Assembly: GCF_900109355.1 (NCBI RefSeq) | Contig: NZ_FOBF01000008.1 | Location: 124,001-188,000 of the forward strand | Direction of reading: 5' to 3' | Source of the DNA: Nonomuraea pusilla | Lineage (GTDB): Bacteria > Actinomycetota > Actinomycetes > Streptosporangiales > Streptosporangiaceae | Length of the DNA stretch: 64,000 nucleotides | Shown: piece after piece, positions 16,748 to 25,953 of the stretch | Layout of the letters: each line of letters opens with the position of its first letter | Numbering within the stretch: the stretch's first letter is position 1 | Position numbers and translations under genes: made by a program | Notes under the pieces: model-generated | What the model was told of the DNA's origin: nothing | Seen by the model: the letters and a program-made list of their open reading frames with translations, nothing else | Database searches by the model: none

Positions 16748-18415
16748 ATGCGTGGTGCCGGGCAGCGGATGGCGGCGGTCCTCGCCGCCGTGACCACATG
16801 CGGGGCCCTGACCGCCTGGGGGCCCGCGAACGCGCGCTCGGCGCCCGACCCGCCTCCCGGCGGCTCGGTCGTCACCGTCAAGACCGGCGGCGACCACACC
16901 GGCCCCGACACCGCCGGCCCGCTCGCCGCCACCGTGCTCGGCCTGTACGCCGACCCCGCCGACCCCCAGCCCGCCGGCCCCTGGGCCACCTGCGTCTCCG
17001 ACGCCGACGGCGACTGCTCCTTCCTCGTCCCCGGCACCGGGGACGTCAACGAGGGCGCGCGGTTCTGGGTGAAGCAGATCAGCGCCCCGAACGGCCGGTA
17101 CACCGACCCCGAGCCGCGCACCGGGCCGGGCAGCGGCTCCAGCTCCACCGCCACGCCCTACCTCTTCCGGACGCCGCCCCTCGCCGAGGGCCGGACGTAC
17201 ACCTCCCAGCTCGACTTCGCGATCAGCGACGCCAAGGTACCCGACGCCTCCTCGGGCGCCGACGTGACCGTCACCGAGACCCGGCACCCCGGCCACACCC
17301 TCGTCACCCCGGGCGGCGCCCCCACCCCGCTGGCGTGGGGCGCGCCCCAGGAGGGGTACGAGGTGGGACAGTCGGTGACGATCGACGAGGACGTCGAGGT
17401 GACCGACGGGCGCTGCCGCCTCACCGGCAGGGGCGTGACCGAGGACGGCGGCCGGCCGGACGCCGGGGACCTGCCCCACACGGCGGTGCTCCACCGTCCG
17501 CACAGCGCCTACACCGTCACCAACACGGTCACCTGCGAGGGTGGCGACTGGACGGTGTCCAAGCGCAGCGACCCGCCCTCCGGCACCCCCGTGGAGCCGG
17601 GGGACGTGATCACGTACCGGATCGAGGTGCGGCCCCAGGGGCGGCCGGCACGGAACGTGGTGGTCACCGACGCGCTCAGCGGCGGCACTCCCGAGGGCGA
17701 GGCCGCCGCCACCGCCGGGACCGTCCGTTCCGGGGAGGACGGCCTGACCTGGCGCATCCCGCTGCTGACGCGGGCGCAGACGCTCACGTACACGGTGCGG
17801 GCAGGGGACCTCGGCAGGAAGCACGGCCACGCCACGGCCGGCGGCCCCACGCCGGCACCAGGAAGCGGACCAGTCGGCCCTACCCCCGCGCCGGGCAGCG
17901 GACCAGGCGGCGTCACCCCGGCACCGGGCAGCGGACCGGGCGGCGTCACCCCCGCACCGGGCAGCGGACCAGTCGGCCCCACCCCGGCACCGGGGGGCGC
18001 GGCCGAAGGCGACGAGGCGCTCGACGAGGCGGACGCCGACGACGCCGTGGCCGGCGTCGTGGTCGGCGTCGTGGTCGGTGCCGTGGTCAACGTCGTGACG
18101 CCCGGCCGCCACGGCCACTGCGACGGCCGGTGCGCCACCCGCCATCCACTGGTCGTGCCCGGCCCGGAGGAAGCCGGCTGGGCCTGGGGGCCGGGCGGGC
18201 CGGGGTGGCCCGGATGGCCCCCAGGCCCGGCCGGCCCCGGACCCGCCGCGCCCACGCTGCCGTTCACGGGCGCGCCCGTGGAGACGGCGCTGCGCTGGTC
18301 GGCCGCCCTGGTCGCGGCCGGGCTCCTGCTGCTCGCCCTCGCCCGACGCCTGCGCCGGCCGCTCCTCGGACCAAGACAGCCGCGGTTCCCCGGGCTGCCG
18401 CGGTTCCCGCGCTGA
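16748..18415 (+). CDS. LPXTG cell-wall-anchored surface protein with SpaA-like and DUF11-like domains
   Basis: 555-residue exported protein. A signal peptide (residues ~1-35) precedes a prealbumin/SpaA-like beta domain ([14 protein letters not shown] at about residue 38), then a DUF11-type repeat ([20 protein letters not shown] to about residue 360). A tandem [11 protein letters not shown] linker and an Asp/Glu-rich turn lead to the sorting signal LPFTG (bases 18257-18271), a hydrophobic segment and a basic tail. Sortase would cut within LPFTG and link the protein to peptidoglycan. The ~24 residues after the membrane segment are longer than usual. ATG 16748 has GGAGG four bases upstream. No sortase gene is in the window. 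Confidence 0.82.
   Translation: MRGAGQRMAAVLAAVTTCGALTAWGPANARSAPDPPPGGSVVTVKTGGDHTGPDTAGPLAATVLGLYADPADPQPAGPWATCVSDADGDCSFLVPGTGDVNEGARFWVKQISAPNGRYTDPEPRTGPGSGSSSTATPYLFRTPPLAEGRTYTSQLDFAISDAKVPDASSGADVTVTETRHPGHTLVTPGGAPTPLAWGAPQEGYEVGQSVTIDEDVEVTDGRCRLTGRGVTEDGGRPDAGDLPHTAVLHRPHSAYTVTNTVTCEGGDWTVSKRSDPPSGTPVEPGDVITYRIEVRPQGRPARNVVVTDALSGGTPEGEAAATAGTVRSGEDGLTWRIPLLTRAQTLTYTVRAGDLGRKHGHATAGGPTPAPGSGPVGPTPAPGSGPGGVTPAPGSGPGGVTPAPGSGPVGPTPAPGGAAEGDEALDEADADDAVAGVVVGVVVGAVVNVVTPGRHGHCDGRCATRHPLVVPGPEEAGWAWGPGGPGWPGWPPGPAGPGPAAPTLPFTGAPVETALRWSAALVAAGLLLLALARRLRRPLLGPRQPRFPGLPRFPR
17850..17997 (+). repeat. In-frame tandem repeat coding for PAPGSG(P)-type linker
   Basis: Five copies of a 30-bp unit (ccggcaccgggcagcggacc-like, then agtcggccctacc or ggcggcgtcacc) encode alternating [11 protein letters not shown] and [11 protein letters not shown]. 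Confidence 0.85.
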
Positions 18416-18507
18416 CCCGTCCGCCGCTTTCGCCGACCCGCCCGCCGTCGGCGGTCGGCCGTGGGCCGGCGGGTGATCCCGAGCCGGGCGCCTTTACAAA
18501 GTAGATC

Positions 18508-19263
18508 TCATGGGCGGCGCAGCTCGTGGGAGAGCTCGTCCAGCTCCGCGCCACCCGCCATGAGGCCCGTCAACTCCTCCTTCGTGATGTCGGACTTGCC
18601 GTACTCGCCCAGGCTGGTGCCGCGGTTGAGCAGGAGGAAGCGGTCGCCCAGCGGGTAGGCGTGGTGCGGGTTGTGGGTGATGAGGACCACGCCGAGTCCC
18701 CTGTCCCTGGCCCTCGCGATGTAGCGCAGCACCACGCCGGCCTGCTTGACGCCGAGCGCGGACGTGGGCTCGTCCAGGATGAGGACGCGGGCGCCGAAGT
18801 ACACCGCCCGCGCGATGGCGACCGACTGCCGCTCGCCGCCCGACAGCGTCCCGACCGGCTGGTCCACGTCACGGATGTCGATGCCCATCGCGCGCAGCTC
18901 CTCGCGGGCCACCCGCCTGGCCCTGGCCACGTCGAAGGCGAGGCGCCTGCGCGGCTCCGAGCCGAGGAAGAAGTTCCGCCACACCGACATCAGCGGGATC
19001 ATCGCGAGGTCCTGGTAGACCGTGGCGACGCCGCGGTCCAGCGCCTCGCGCGGGCTGGAGAAGCGCACCTCGGCGCCGTCCACCAGGTACGCGCCCGCGT
19101 CGTGCGCGTGCACGCCCGACAGGATCTTGATGAGCGTGGACTTGCCCGCGCCGTTGTCGCCCAGCACGCAGGTGACCTCGCCCGCCGCCACACCCATGGA
19201 CACGTCGCGCAGCGCCACCACCGAGCCGAACGACTTGCCGATGCCCCGCGTCTGGAGGATCAC
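18508..19263 (-). CDS. Sugar ABC transporter ATP-binding protein (single domain, FrcA type)
   Basis: 251-residue ATPase of a CUT2-type (ribose/fructose/inositol) importer. Walker [10 protein letters not shown], signature [14 protein letters not shown] and Walker [12 protein letters not shown] are intact. It contains one nucleotide-binding domain, as in FrcA, not the two fused domains of RbsA/MglA. GTG 19263 overlaps the permease stop by four bases. It works at the cytosolic face of the permease encoded just upstream. Confidence 0.93.
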   Translation of the reverse strand: MILQTRGIGKSFGSVVALRDVSMGVAAGEVTCVLGDNGAGKSTLIKILSGVHAHDAGAYLVDGAEVRFSSPREALDRGVATVYQDLAMIPLMSVWRNFFLGSEPRRRLAFDVARARRVAREELRAMGIDIRDVDQPVGTLSGGERQSVAIARAVYFGARVLILDEPTSALGVKQAGVVLRYIARARDRGLGVVLITHNPHHAYPLGDRFLLLNRGTSLGEYGKSDITKEELTGLMAGGAELDELSHELRRP

Positions 19264-20291
19264 CGCCGCACCTCCTCGGCGTAGCGCCGCACCAGCCGGT
19301 TGGCCAGGGTCGCCAGCAGCAGCATGGCGCCCAGGAAGAACTTGAACCAGTCGGCGTCCCAGCCGAGGAAGACGATGCCCTTGTCGGCCATGCCGAAGAT
19401 GACCGCGCCGACGGAGGCGCCGATCGCCGAGCCGTACCCGCCGGTGAGCAGGCAGCCGCCGATGACGGCGGCCACGATGTAGATGAACTCCTGGCCGATG
19501 CCCACGTTGGCCTGCACGGACGTGTACCGCAGCGCCAGCGTCGTGCCGACCAGCCAGGCCGCCGCCGCCGTCGTCATGAACAGCGCGATCTTCACGCGGG
19601 CCGCGGGCACGCCCATCGCGCGGGCGGCCCGCTCGTCGCCGCCCACCGCGAAGATCCAGTTGCCGGCCCTGGTCCGCATGAGCACCCAGGTGGCCGCGGC
19701 CGTGACGAGCACCCACCACAGGATCGCCACGCGGAACGACGTGCCGCCGATCTCCACGGTGCCCGCGAGCACCGCGCTCGCCTGCTCGTACCCGGGGGCC
19801 CGGCGCAGCCCCCCGACCTGCACCGTCCCCGTGATCGCCTTGGTGGCGCCCAGGTTGATCCCCTGCAGCATGAGGAACGTGCCGAGCGTGACGACGAAGC
19901 TGGGCAGCCGGGTCCTCGTGACCACGATCCCGTTGGCGAACCCGACCGCCAGGGCCACCACCAGCCCGGCCGCCATCGCCGCCCAGACGTCGAAGCCGTA
20001 CCGGGTGGAGAGCGTGACCACGACGAGCCCGCTGGTGCCGGTCAGCACGCCCGCCGACAGGTCGAACTCGCCGCCGATCATCAGCAGCGCCACCGCCACC
20101 GCCATGATGCCGAGCGTCGCGGCGGGGTCGAGCCAGTTGGCGACGCCGTCCGGGGAGCGGAACACCGGGGACTGCGCGCCGAAGAAGGCGAACACCGCGA
20201 CCAGCCCGACCACGGCGCCCAGCTCGGGCCGGACGAGCAGGCGCCGGGCCAGGCCGGGACGGACGACCCGCTCGTCCGCCGCGGCCGTCAC
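19260..20291 (-). CDS. Sugar ABC transporter permease (CUT2/RbsC type)
   Basis: 343-residue inner-membrane permease with 8-10 hydrophobic helices. Family features: [16 protein letters not shown] near residue 75, [19 protein letters not shown] near residue 125, and the ATPase-contact loop [22 protein letters not shown] 20291 overlaps the stop of the binding-protein gene, and its own stop overlaps the ATPase gene. Presumably a homodimer importing a simple sugar or polyol. Confidence 0.93.
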   Translation of the reverse strand: MTAAADERVVRPGLARRLLVRPELGAVVGLVAVFAFFGAQSPVFRSPDGVANWLDPAATLGIMAVAVALLMIGGEFDLSAGVLTGTSGLVVVTLSTRYGFDVWAAMAAGLVVALAVGFANGIVVTRTRLPSFVVTLGTFLMLQGINLGATKAITGTVQVGGLRRAPGYEQASAVLAGTVEIGGTSFRVAILWWVLVTAAATWVLMRTRAGNWIFAVGGDERAARAMGVPAARVKIALFMTTAAAAWLVGTTLALRYTSVQANVGIGQEFIYIVAAVIGGCLLTGGYGSAIGASVGAVIFGMADKGIVFLGWDADWFKFFLGAMLLLATLANRLVRRYAEEVRR

Positions 20292-21271
20292 CGGGTGCCC
20301 GCCTCGGCCAGCCTGGCCACCCTGTCGGCGTTGTCCTTGGTGACGAAGCCCGGCCCGGTGTTCACCGGCAGGCCGCCGCCGACCGTGTTGAGGTTGTCCT
20401 TGTAGAGCAGGAGGAACGTGATCGGCAGGTACCCCTGCAGGTACTGCTGCTGGTCCACGGCGAACAGGATCTCGCCGTCCTTGATCGCGGCGACCACGTC
20501 GGCGGACAGGTCGAACGTGGCGAGCCTCGCCTGCGACCCCGAGTCCCTGACGGCGTCCCTGGCGGCGACGGCGACGGCCGGGTTCAGCGCCAGCACGCCG
20601 TCGAGCTGCTTGTCGGACTGCAGCTTCGCCGTGACCTTCGAGGTCACGTCGGCCAGGTTGCCCACGTCCACCTGGAGCCGTTCGACGGTGCCGCCGAGGG
20701 TCTCCTCGGCGCCCTTGCACCGCTGGTCGAGCCCCACGTTGCCGGCCTCGTGGACGACGCACAGCAGCTTGGTGACCCCGGCCGCCTTCAACTGCTCGCC
20801 CGCGCCGCGCCCGGCGACGTCCTCCGACTGCCCGACGTGCGTGATGGCGCCGAACTCCTTCGAACGGTCGGCGCCCGAGTTGACGGTGACGACGGGGATG
20901 CCGGCCGCCACGGCCTTGCCGATCGACTCCTTCAGCGCGTCGGGGTTGGCCATGGAGACGACGAGGCCGTCCACCTTCTGCGACACCGCCTGGTCGATCA
21001 GCTGCGACTGCTTGGCGGGGTCACCGTCGCCCTGGTAGGTGACCGTGACGCCGTACTGCTTGCCGGCCGCCTCCGCGCCGTTCTTGACGACGTCCCAGAA
21101 GGAGTCGCCGGGGGCGCCATGGGTGATGACGGCGAAGGCGCCGCGCGGCGCGGACGCGGCGGCGGGCGCGGATCCGGAGGCCGGGCTCTGCGCCGCCCGC
21201 CCTCCCGAGGAGGAGCAGGCGGTCAGCGCGAGAGCGCCTAACAGGGCCAGCACGATCGGGGTACGTCTCAT
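20288..21271 (-). CDS. Sugar ABC transporter substrate-binding lipoprotein
   Basis: 327-residue periplasmic-binding-protein-fold lipoprotein (RbsB/FrcB type). Signal peptide with lipobox LALTAC (Cys about residue 19), then [22 protein letters not shown]-like and [17 protein letters not shown] regions and the C-terminal [15 protein letters not shown] strand, where family members line the sugar cleft. ATG 21271 is chosen because GGAGGT lies 5 bases upstream. It is the first gene of the three-gene operon. Ligand not predictable; a pentose, fructose or inositol are family options. Confidence 0.92.
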   Translation of the reverse strand: MRRTPIVLALLGALALTACSSSGGRAAQSPASGSAPAAASAPRGAFAVITHGAPGDSFWDVVKNGAEAAGKQYGVTVTYQGDGDPAKQSQLIDQAVSQKVDGLVVSMANPDALKESIGKAVAAGIPVVTVNSGADRSKEFGAITHVGQSEDVAGRGAGEQLKAAGVTKLLCVVHEAGNVGLDQRCKGAEETLGGTVERLQVDVGNLADVTSKVTAKLQSDKQLDGVLALNPAVAVAARDAVRDSGSQARLATFDLSADVVAAIKDGEILFAVDQQQYLQGYLPITFLLLYKDNLNTVGGGLPVNTGPGFVTKDNADRVARLAEAGTR

Positions 21272-21406
21272 CGGCACCTCCAAGGCCAACGGGCTCGCCC
21301 CGGTTGTACCTCAATCACCTTTCTATGTATAGACATGCTGACCAAGGAGTGATCTCCGCCCTGTACGACGCCGCGGCGCGGGCGGCGACGCCTGCGGAGA
21401 GATGTA

Positions 21407-21424
21407 GAACGGAATCATTCGTTC
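21407..21424 (+). promoter_or_regulatory. Inverted repeat in the TetR promoter, candidate operator
   Basis: GAAC-g-GAAT-c-ATTC-GTTC, 18 bp, symmetric except for one inserted g. It overlaps the expected -35 position of the TetR gene (-10 at 21428), consistent with autoregulation, and lies between the divergent TetR and sugar-importer genes. Confidence 0.45.
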
Positions 21425-21427
21425 CCA

Positions 21428-21433
21428 TATGCT
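21428..21433 (+). promoter_or_regulatory. -10 hexamer TATGCT, leaderless start of the TetR gene
   Basis: TATGCT, spacer gggagg (6 bases), ATG 21440. The spacer looks like a ribosome site but abuts the ATG, too close to work in the usual way. Confidence 0.5.
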
Positions 21434-21439
21434 GGGAGG

Positions 21440-22075
21440 ATGACAGCAGCACCGATGAGCGGCCGCAAGGCGCAGGCCGCGCGGAACGACGAGTTGATCC
21501 TCCAGGCGGCCAGAACCGTGTTCACCGCCGATCCCGGCGCCCCCATCGCGGCCGTGGCCGAGCGGGCAGGCGTCGGGATCAGCGCGCTCTACCGGCGCTA
21601 CCCCAGCAAGGAGGCGCTGCTGCGCAAGCTGTGCGGCGACGGGCTCAAGCAGTACGCCGCCATCGCCGAGAAGGCGCTGGACGCCGCGGGCGACCCCTGG
21701 GAGGCGTTCGCCGGCTTCCTGCGGCAGATCGTCGACGCCGACATCCACTCGCTCACGATCCGGCTCGCGGGCACCTTCCAGCCCACCGAGGAGCTGACCC
21801 AGGACGCCGTACAGGCGGGGCGGCTGGGGACGGAGGTGCACCGGCGGGCCGTCGAGCAGGGCGTGCTGCGGCCCGACGTGACCATGGCGGACATCGCGCT
21901 GCTGTTCGAGCAGCTCGCCTCGATCAAGCTGGGCGACGAGGAGCGCACCGCCGAGCTGCGCCACCGCTACCTGGCGCTGCTGGCCGACTCCCTGCGCACT
22001 CCCCCGGCCCACCGCCCCCTGCCCGGCCCGCCCCCGGAGGACGAGGAGCTCCGCTCCCGCTGGACCCCCGCCTGA
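21440..22075 (+). CDS. TetR-family transcriptional regulator
   Basis: 211-residue repressor. The helix-turn-helix spans residues ~33-55 (IAAVAERAGVGISALYRRYPSKEALL), followed by a ligand-binding helical domain. A Pro/Glu-rich C-terminal tail follows. It is transcribed away from the sugar importer and may repress it and itself through the inverted repeat at 21407-21424 (inference). ATG 21440 fits the leaderless -10; ATG 21455 is a weaker alternative. Confidence 0.9.
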   Translation: MTAAPMSGRKAQAARNDELILQAARTVFTADPGAPIAAVAERAGVGISALYRRYPSKEALLRKLCGDGLKQYAAIAEKALDAAGDPWEAFAGFLRQIVDADIHSLTIRLAGTFQPTEELTQDAVQAGRLGTEVHRRAVEQGVLRPDVTMADIALLFEQLASIKLGDEERTAELRHRYLALLADSLRTPPAHRPLPGPPPEDEELRSRWTPA

Positions 22076-22116
22076 CCGCCCCCTCCAGGAGAAAGCGGCC
22101 GACGCGCCGGGGCACG

Positions 22117-22233
22117 GGCCTCCGAAGGCGCGACAGGCGGACGGCCCTCAGGCAGCGGCCTCCGAAGGGGCGACAGGCGGGCGGCCCTCAGGCAGGGGCC
22201 CCCGAGGGGGCGGCAGGCGGGCGGCCTCAGGCG
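22117..22233. repeat. Tandem ~40-bp GC-rich repeat, three copies
   Basis: Units at about 22117-22154, 22155-22194 and 22195-22233, each of the form ggcctccgaaggggcgacag plus gcgggcggccctcaggca. The third unit contains the stop codon of the CoA-lyase gene (22227-22229). Located between convergent genes. Confidence 0.85.
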
Positions 22234-23126
22234 GGGGTGGGGGTCTGCGAGGGGGACGACAGGCGGGCGGCGAGGGCCAGGGTGCGGCGGGCCCTCGCCA
22301 CCACCGGCGCGTCCACGAAACGCCCGTCGGGCAGCGCCACCGCCCCCGCCCCCGACCGCTGCGCCCGTTCGGCCGCCTCGACGACCTCCAGCGCCGCCGC
22401 GGTCTCCTCGGCCGACGGGCGGAAGGCCCGCCTGATCGCCGGGATCTGCCGCGGGTGGATCGCCGTCCTGCCGAACAGGCCGATGGCCCGCCCCGCCGCG
22501 CAGGAGGCGAGCAGCCCCTCCTCGTCGTCCAGGAGCGGGTAGACCGACATGGGCACCGGCGGCAGCCCCGCGGCGGCGGCGGCGAGCACCACCTGGAGCC
22601 TGAGGTGGTTCATGGCGTCCTCGCCGGTGACGGACAGCTCGGCGGCGAGGTCCTGCTCGCCGAGGGCGACGCCGGCCACGCGCGGGTGCGCCGCGATGGC
22701 GGCGGCGTGGAGTATCCCGGCGGCCGACTCCAGCAGCGCGTAGGCGGGCGCGGCGACGCCGTCCAGCGCGCCGAGCACGGCGGGCGAGTCCACCTTGGGC
22801 AGGCGCACGGCGTCGGCCAGGTCCCCCACCGCGGCCAGGTCGTCGAGGCCGCGCCCGCCGGACAGGTCGTTGACCCGGACGTGGACGGCCGGCCCTCCGG
22901 GGGCCGCCGGTCCGCCGGTGGCCGCGCGCCGCCGGCTCAGGTACGCCACGGCGTTCTCGCGCGCCTCGTCCTTGCGCGCGGGCGCGACGGCGTCCTCCAG
23001 GTCGATGATCACCACGTCGGCGCCGGACGCGGCGGCCTTGGCGAACCGGTCGGGGCGGTCGCCCGGCACGTACAGCCAGGTGACGGGCACCCAGGACGGG
23101 CCCGGAGCGGCGGGCGCGGCGCTCAC
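22227..23126 (-). CDS. HpcH/HpaI aldolase-family CoA ester lyase (CitE-like)
   Basis: 299-residue citrate-lyase-beta-like enzyme that cleaves a C-C bond in a beta-hydroxyacyl-CoA (malyl-, citramalyl- or similar). TIM-barrel motifs: WLYVPGDRPDRFAKA near residue 17, VVIIDLEDAVAP (metal-binding Glu/Asp) at ~38-49, HVRVND and a late AIHPRQIPAI. GTG 23126 overlaps the CoA-transferase stop by four bases, so the two proteins form a short acyl-CoA activation-and-cleavage pathway. Confidence 0.92.
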   Translation of the reverse strand: MSAAPAAPGPSWVPVTWLYVPGDRPDRFAKAAASGADVVIIDLEDAVAPARKDEARENAVAYLSRRRAATGGPAAPGGPAVHVRVNDLSGGRGLDDLAAVGDLADAVRLPKVDSPAVLGALDGVAAPAYALLESAAGILHAAAIAAHPRVAGVALGEQDLAAELSVTGEDAMNHLRLQVVLAAAAAGLPPVPMSVYPLLDDEEGLLASCAAGRAIGLFGRTAIHPRQIPAIRRAFRPSAEETAAALEVVEAAERAQRSGAGAVALPDGRFVDAPVVARARRTLALAARLSSPSQTPTPA

Positions 23127-24346
23127 GCGATCACCCCCGCCTCGCGCAGCCCGGCGATGCGCCCGGCGTCGTAGCCCAGCTCGCCCAGCACCTCGTCGGT
23201 GTCGCGGCCGAGCGGGCGCCCCGGCCAGCGGATCTCACCGGGCGTGTCGGACAGGCGGAACAGCACGTTCTGCATGGTGACGCCGCCCAGTTCCTCGTCG
23301 GGCACGTCGACGAAGGTGCCGAGCGCCGCGTACTGGGGGTCCTCGGCGATGTCGGTGACGTCGTAGATGGGGGCGACGGCCGCCTGGGCCTCCTCGAAGC
23401 GGGCGATCACCTCCTCGGCGTCACGCTCGGCGATCCAGGAGGCGACGGCCTCGTCCAGCTCGTCGACGTGCTGGACCCGCCCGTGGCCGGTGGCGAACCA
23501 CGGCTGCTCCACCAGGTCGGGACGGCCCACGAGGGTGACGACGCGCTCGGCGATCGGCTGGGCGCTGGTCGAGATGGCCAGCCACCGGCCGTCGCGGGTG
23601 CGGTAGGTGTTGCGCGGGGCGTTGCTGGCGGACCGGTTGCCGGTGCGCTCAGGCACCACGCCGAGCGCCCGGTAGGCGCTCATCTGCGGCCCGAGCAGCC
23701 CGAGGATGGGCTCGATGATGGCCATGTCCACGACCTGGCCGCGCCCGGTCCGCTCGCGCGCCTGCAGGGCCACCATGATGGCGTACGACATGGCGAGGCC
23801 CGCGATGCCGTCGGCCAGGGCGAGGGGCGGCAGGGTGGGCGGCCCGCCGGGCTGGCCGGTCATGGCGGCGAAGCCGCTCATGGCCTCGGCGAGCGTGCCG
23901 AACCCCGGACGCCCCGCCATCGGCCCGATCTGCCCGAACCCGGTCATCCGTGCCACGACGAGGCGCGGGTTGAGCTTGAGGAGGTCCTGCGGGTCGAGGT
24001 TCCAGCGCTCCAGGGTGCCGGGGCGGAAGTTCTCGATGAGGACGTCGGAGCGCTCGGCCAGCCCGCGCAGGATCTCCTGGCCGTCGGGGTGCGACAGGTC
24101 CACCGCGGCGGCCCGCTTGTTCCTCGACAGCGTCTTCCACCACAGGCCGACCCCGTCGACGGCGGCGCCGTGGCCGCGTGACGGGTCGCCCCGCCGCGGA
24201 TGCTCGATCTTGACGACGTCGGCGCCGAAGTCGCCGAGCATCATGGCGGCCGAGGGGCCGGCGAACAGCGTCGCGGCGTCGATGACCCGGAGGTCGGCGA
24301 GGCTCGTCACGGGGCTCGTCACGGGGCTCGTCACTGGGCTCGTCAT
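23123..24346 (-). CDS. CaiB/BaiF-family CoA-transferase (class III)
   Basis: 407-residue family III CoA-transferase that moves CoA from a donor thioester to a carboxylic acid. Landmarks: DLRVIDAATLFAGPSAAMMLGDFGADVVKIE (N-terminal fold), then the SRNKRAAAVDL segment, ENFRPGTLERW and a GRWLAIS stretch. It precedes the CoA lyase in a two-gene operon and faces a GntR regulator. The N terminus has four TSPV repeats, each beginning with a potential GTG start, so the true start could be any of ATG 24346 or the GTGs within. TAACTT lies 8 bases before ATG 24346. Confidence 0.92.
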   Translation of the reverse strand: MTSPVTSPVTSPVTSLADLRVIDAATLFAGPSAAMMLGDFGADVVKIEHPRRGDPSRGHGAAVDGVGLWWKTLSRNKRAAAVDLSHPDGQEILRGLAERSDVLIENFRPGTLERWNLDPQDLLKLNPRLVVARMTGFGQIGPMAGRPGFGTLAEAMSGFAAMTGQPGGPPTLPPLALADGIAGLAMSYAIMVALQARERTGRGQVVDMAIIEPILGLLGPQMSAYRALGVVPERTGNRSASNAPRNTYRTRDGRWLAISTSAQPIAERVVTLVGRPDLVEQPWFATGHGRVQHVDELDEAVASWIAERDAEEVIARFEEAQAAVAPIYDVTDIAEDPQYAALGTFVDVPDEELGGVTMQNVLFRLSDTPGEIRWPGRPLGRDTDEVLGELGYDAGRIAGLREAGVIA

Positions 24347-24347
24347 G
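24302..24347. repeat. 12-bp tandem repeat at the CoA-transferase N terminus
   Basis: Unit gctcgtcacggg repeated about four times (last copies ctgg / catgg). On the minus strand each reads GTG ACG AGC CCC and codes for V-T-S-P. Confidence 0.85.
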
Positions 24348-24420
24348 GTTCTGTAAGTTATAAGAAATATCTGATAGGTCAAGTCGCGACAAAGAGCGAT
24401 AGTGCGGGACACTGGATGAC
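24347..24420. promoter_or_regulatory. AT-rich divergent promoter region
   Basis: The gap between the CoA-transferase and GntR/FCD genes is locally AT-rich (aagttataagaaatatctga). Minus strand: TAACTT at 24355-24360. Plus strand: GACACT at 24408-24413 seven bases before ATG 24421, an off-consensus -10. No clear palindrome was found. Confidence 0.35.
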
Positions 24421-25083
24421 ATGGCGATCAGCGAGCCGGAGCCCATGAGGCCGCCCATGAGCAAGGCCGACTACGTCTACGGCGTCCTGCTCGACGAGAT
24501 CCGCACCGCCCGCATCCCCGGCGGCACGGCCCTGCGGGCCGGCGAGGTGGCCAGGCGGCTCGGGGTGTCGGTGACGCCCGTGCGCGAGGCGCTGCGCCGC
24601 CTGGAGAAGGACCGCCTCATCAGGTACGAGACGCACCACGGCGCGACCGTCGTGGACCTCGGCGACGAGGCGCTGGAGGAGTTCTACGGCCTGCGGGCCG
24701 TGGTCGAGGGTCTCGGCGCGCGGCTCGCGGCGGCCAGGATCACCCCCGAGGAGCTGGCCGGGCTGCGCGACCTGCACGCCGCGATGGCCCGCGACGCCGG
24801 GCAGGGCAGGTACGACGCGCTGGGCGAGCAGAGCAGGCGCTTCCACCTCCGCCTGGTGGAGATCGGCGGCCCCGCCTTCCTCGGCGCGCACGCCAGGGCG
24901 GTGCTCGACAGCTTCCCCGTGCCCGCGTCGGCCTCGCTGTGGCTCGACCCCGACCAGGTCGGACTCCAGCTGGAGGCGCACGAGCGCGTCCTCGACGCCC
25001 TGGAGGCGGGCGACGGCGAGACCGCGGAACGCGTCATGATCGACCACATCCGCCAGGCCGGCGACCACCGCAGGCACCACTGA
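24421..25083 (+). CDS. GntR-family regulator, FCD (FadR) subfamily
   Basis: 220-residue regulator. Winged helix-turn-helix at ~35-75 (AGEVARRLGVSVTPVREALR, then LEKDRLIRY), followed by an all-helical FCD domain whose metal/ligand residues usually include Asp and His (here RRFHLRLVEIG and MIDHIRQAG). It is divergent from the CoA-transferase/CoA-lyase operon and is the obvious candidate to control it in response to an organic acid or its CoA ester (inference). ATG 24421 is used; ATG 24448 or 24457 are possible internal starts. Confidence 0.92.
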   Translation: MAISEPEPMRPPMSKADYVYGVLLDEIRTARIPGGTALRAGEVARRLGVSVTPVREALRRLEKDRLIRYETHHGATVVDLGDEALEEFYGLRAVVEGLGARLAAARITPEELAGLRDLHAAMARDAGQGRYDALGEQSRRFHLRLVEIGGPAFLGAHARAVLDSFPVPASASLWLDPDQVGLQLEAHERVLDALEAGDGETAERVMIDHIRQAGDHRRHH

Positions 25084-25244
25084 CCCCACCCCCGGTTGCA
25101 CCCCGCCGGGGCCTGTTGCACGATGGCCGTCCGGGCGCCGGAGGAGAGAGGGGCGAGGGACGTGCACGAACCCGCAGGACCATCCGCCCACCCGCGGCCG
25201 CGACCTGTCGTGACGTTCGAGCCGGTCGCCGCGGGGGCCGGGCC

Positions 25245-25937
25245 GTGATCAGGGGCGTCCTGTTCGACCTCGACGGCACGCTGCTCGACCACCGGTCGGC
25301 GGCCGACGCCGCCATCACCGGCTGGGTGTCGGCGTACGCGCCGGGTCACGCCCGGCTGCCCGAGGTGGCCGGGCTGTGGGAGGAGCTGGAGCTGCCGCAC
25401 CTGGCGGCCTGGCACGCGGGCGAGTGCACCGTGGAGGAGCAGCGACGGCGCCGGGTCCGGGCGCTGTGCGAGGAGCTGTGCGTGCGCGTGCCCGCCGACC
25501 TCGACGCGGCGTACGAGGAGTTCTCCCGCCGCTACCGCGAAGGCTGGCGCGCCTACCCCGACGCGGTGGCCGCCCTGGACGCGCTCGACGCGTTCGGCGG
25601 GCCGGCGCTCGGCGTCCTGACGAACGGCACGCAGCGCGTCCAGGAGGCGAAGGTCCGCGCCATCGGCCTGGAGGGCCGGGTCGGCCCGGTGCTGACCGGC
25701 GAGGTGCTCGGCGGGCACTTCAAGCCCTCACCCGCCGGCTACACCGGGGCGGCGGCCGCGCTGGGCCTGGAGCCGCACGAGGTGCTGCTCGTGGGCGACG
25801 ACGTGGTCAAGGACGTCACCGCCCCCGCGGCGACCGGGATGCGCTCGGTCTGGCTCGACCGCCTGAACCTGGAGCCCCCGCCCGAGGGCTTCCCTCGCAT
25901 CACCACCCTGGCCGACCTGCCCGCCCTCCTCGCCTGA
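25245..25937 (+). CDS. HAD-superfamily hydrolase (phosphatase-like)
   Basis: 230-residue haloacid-dehalogenase-fold phosphatase. Motif I GVLFDLDGTLLDH (residues 4-16), motif II GVLTNGTQR, motif III KPSPAGY lysine, motif IV VGDDVVKDVTAPAATGMRS. Cap insertion between motifs I and II is the C1 type. Substrate is unpredictable (phosphoglycolate-, nucleotide- or sugar phosphate-like). Start GTG 25245 begins immediately before motif I; the long upstream open frame has no family similarity. It converges closely with the inositol monophosphatase-like gene. Confidence 0.88.
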   Translation: MIRGVLFDLDGTLLDHRSAADAAITGWVSAYAPGHARLPEVAGLWEELELPHLAAWHAGECTVEEQRRRRVRALCEELCVRVPADLDAAYEEFSRRYREGWRAYPDAVAALDALDAFGGPALGVLTNGTQRVQEAKVRAIGLEGRVGPVLTGEVLGGHFKPSPAGYTGAAAALGLEPHEVLLVGDDVVKDVTAPAATGMRSVWLDRLNLEPPPEGFPRITTLADLPALLA

Positions 25938-25953
25938 CCGGCGCCGGGGCCGG

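Noticed and set aside
24939-25244. Upstream extension of the HAD hydrolase gene
   Set aside because: Overlaps the GntR gene and has no domain similarity; GTG 25245 directly precedes motif I.
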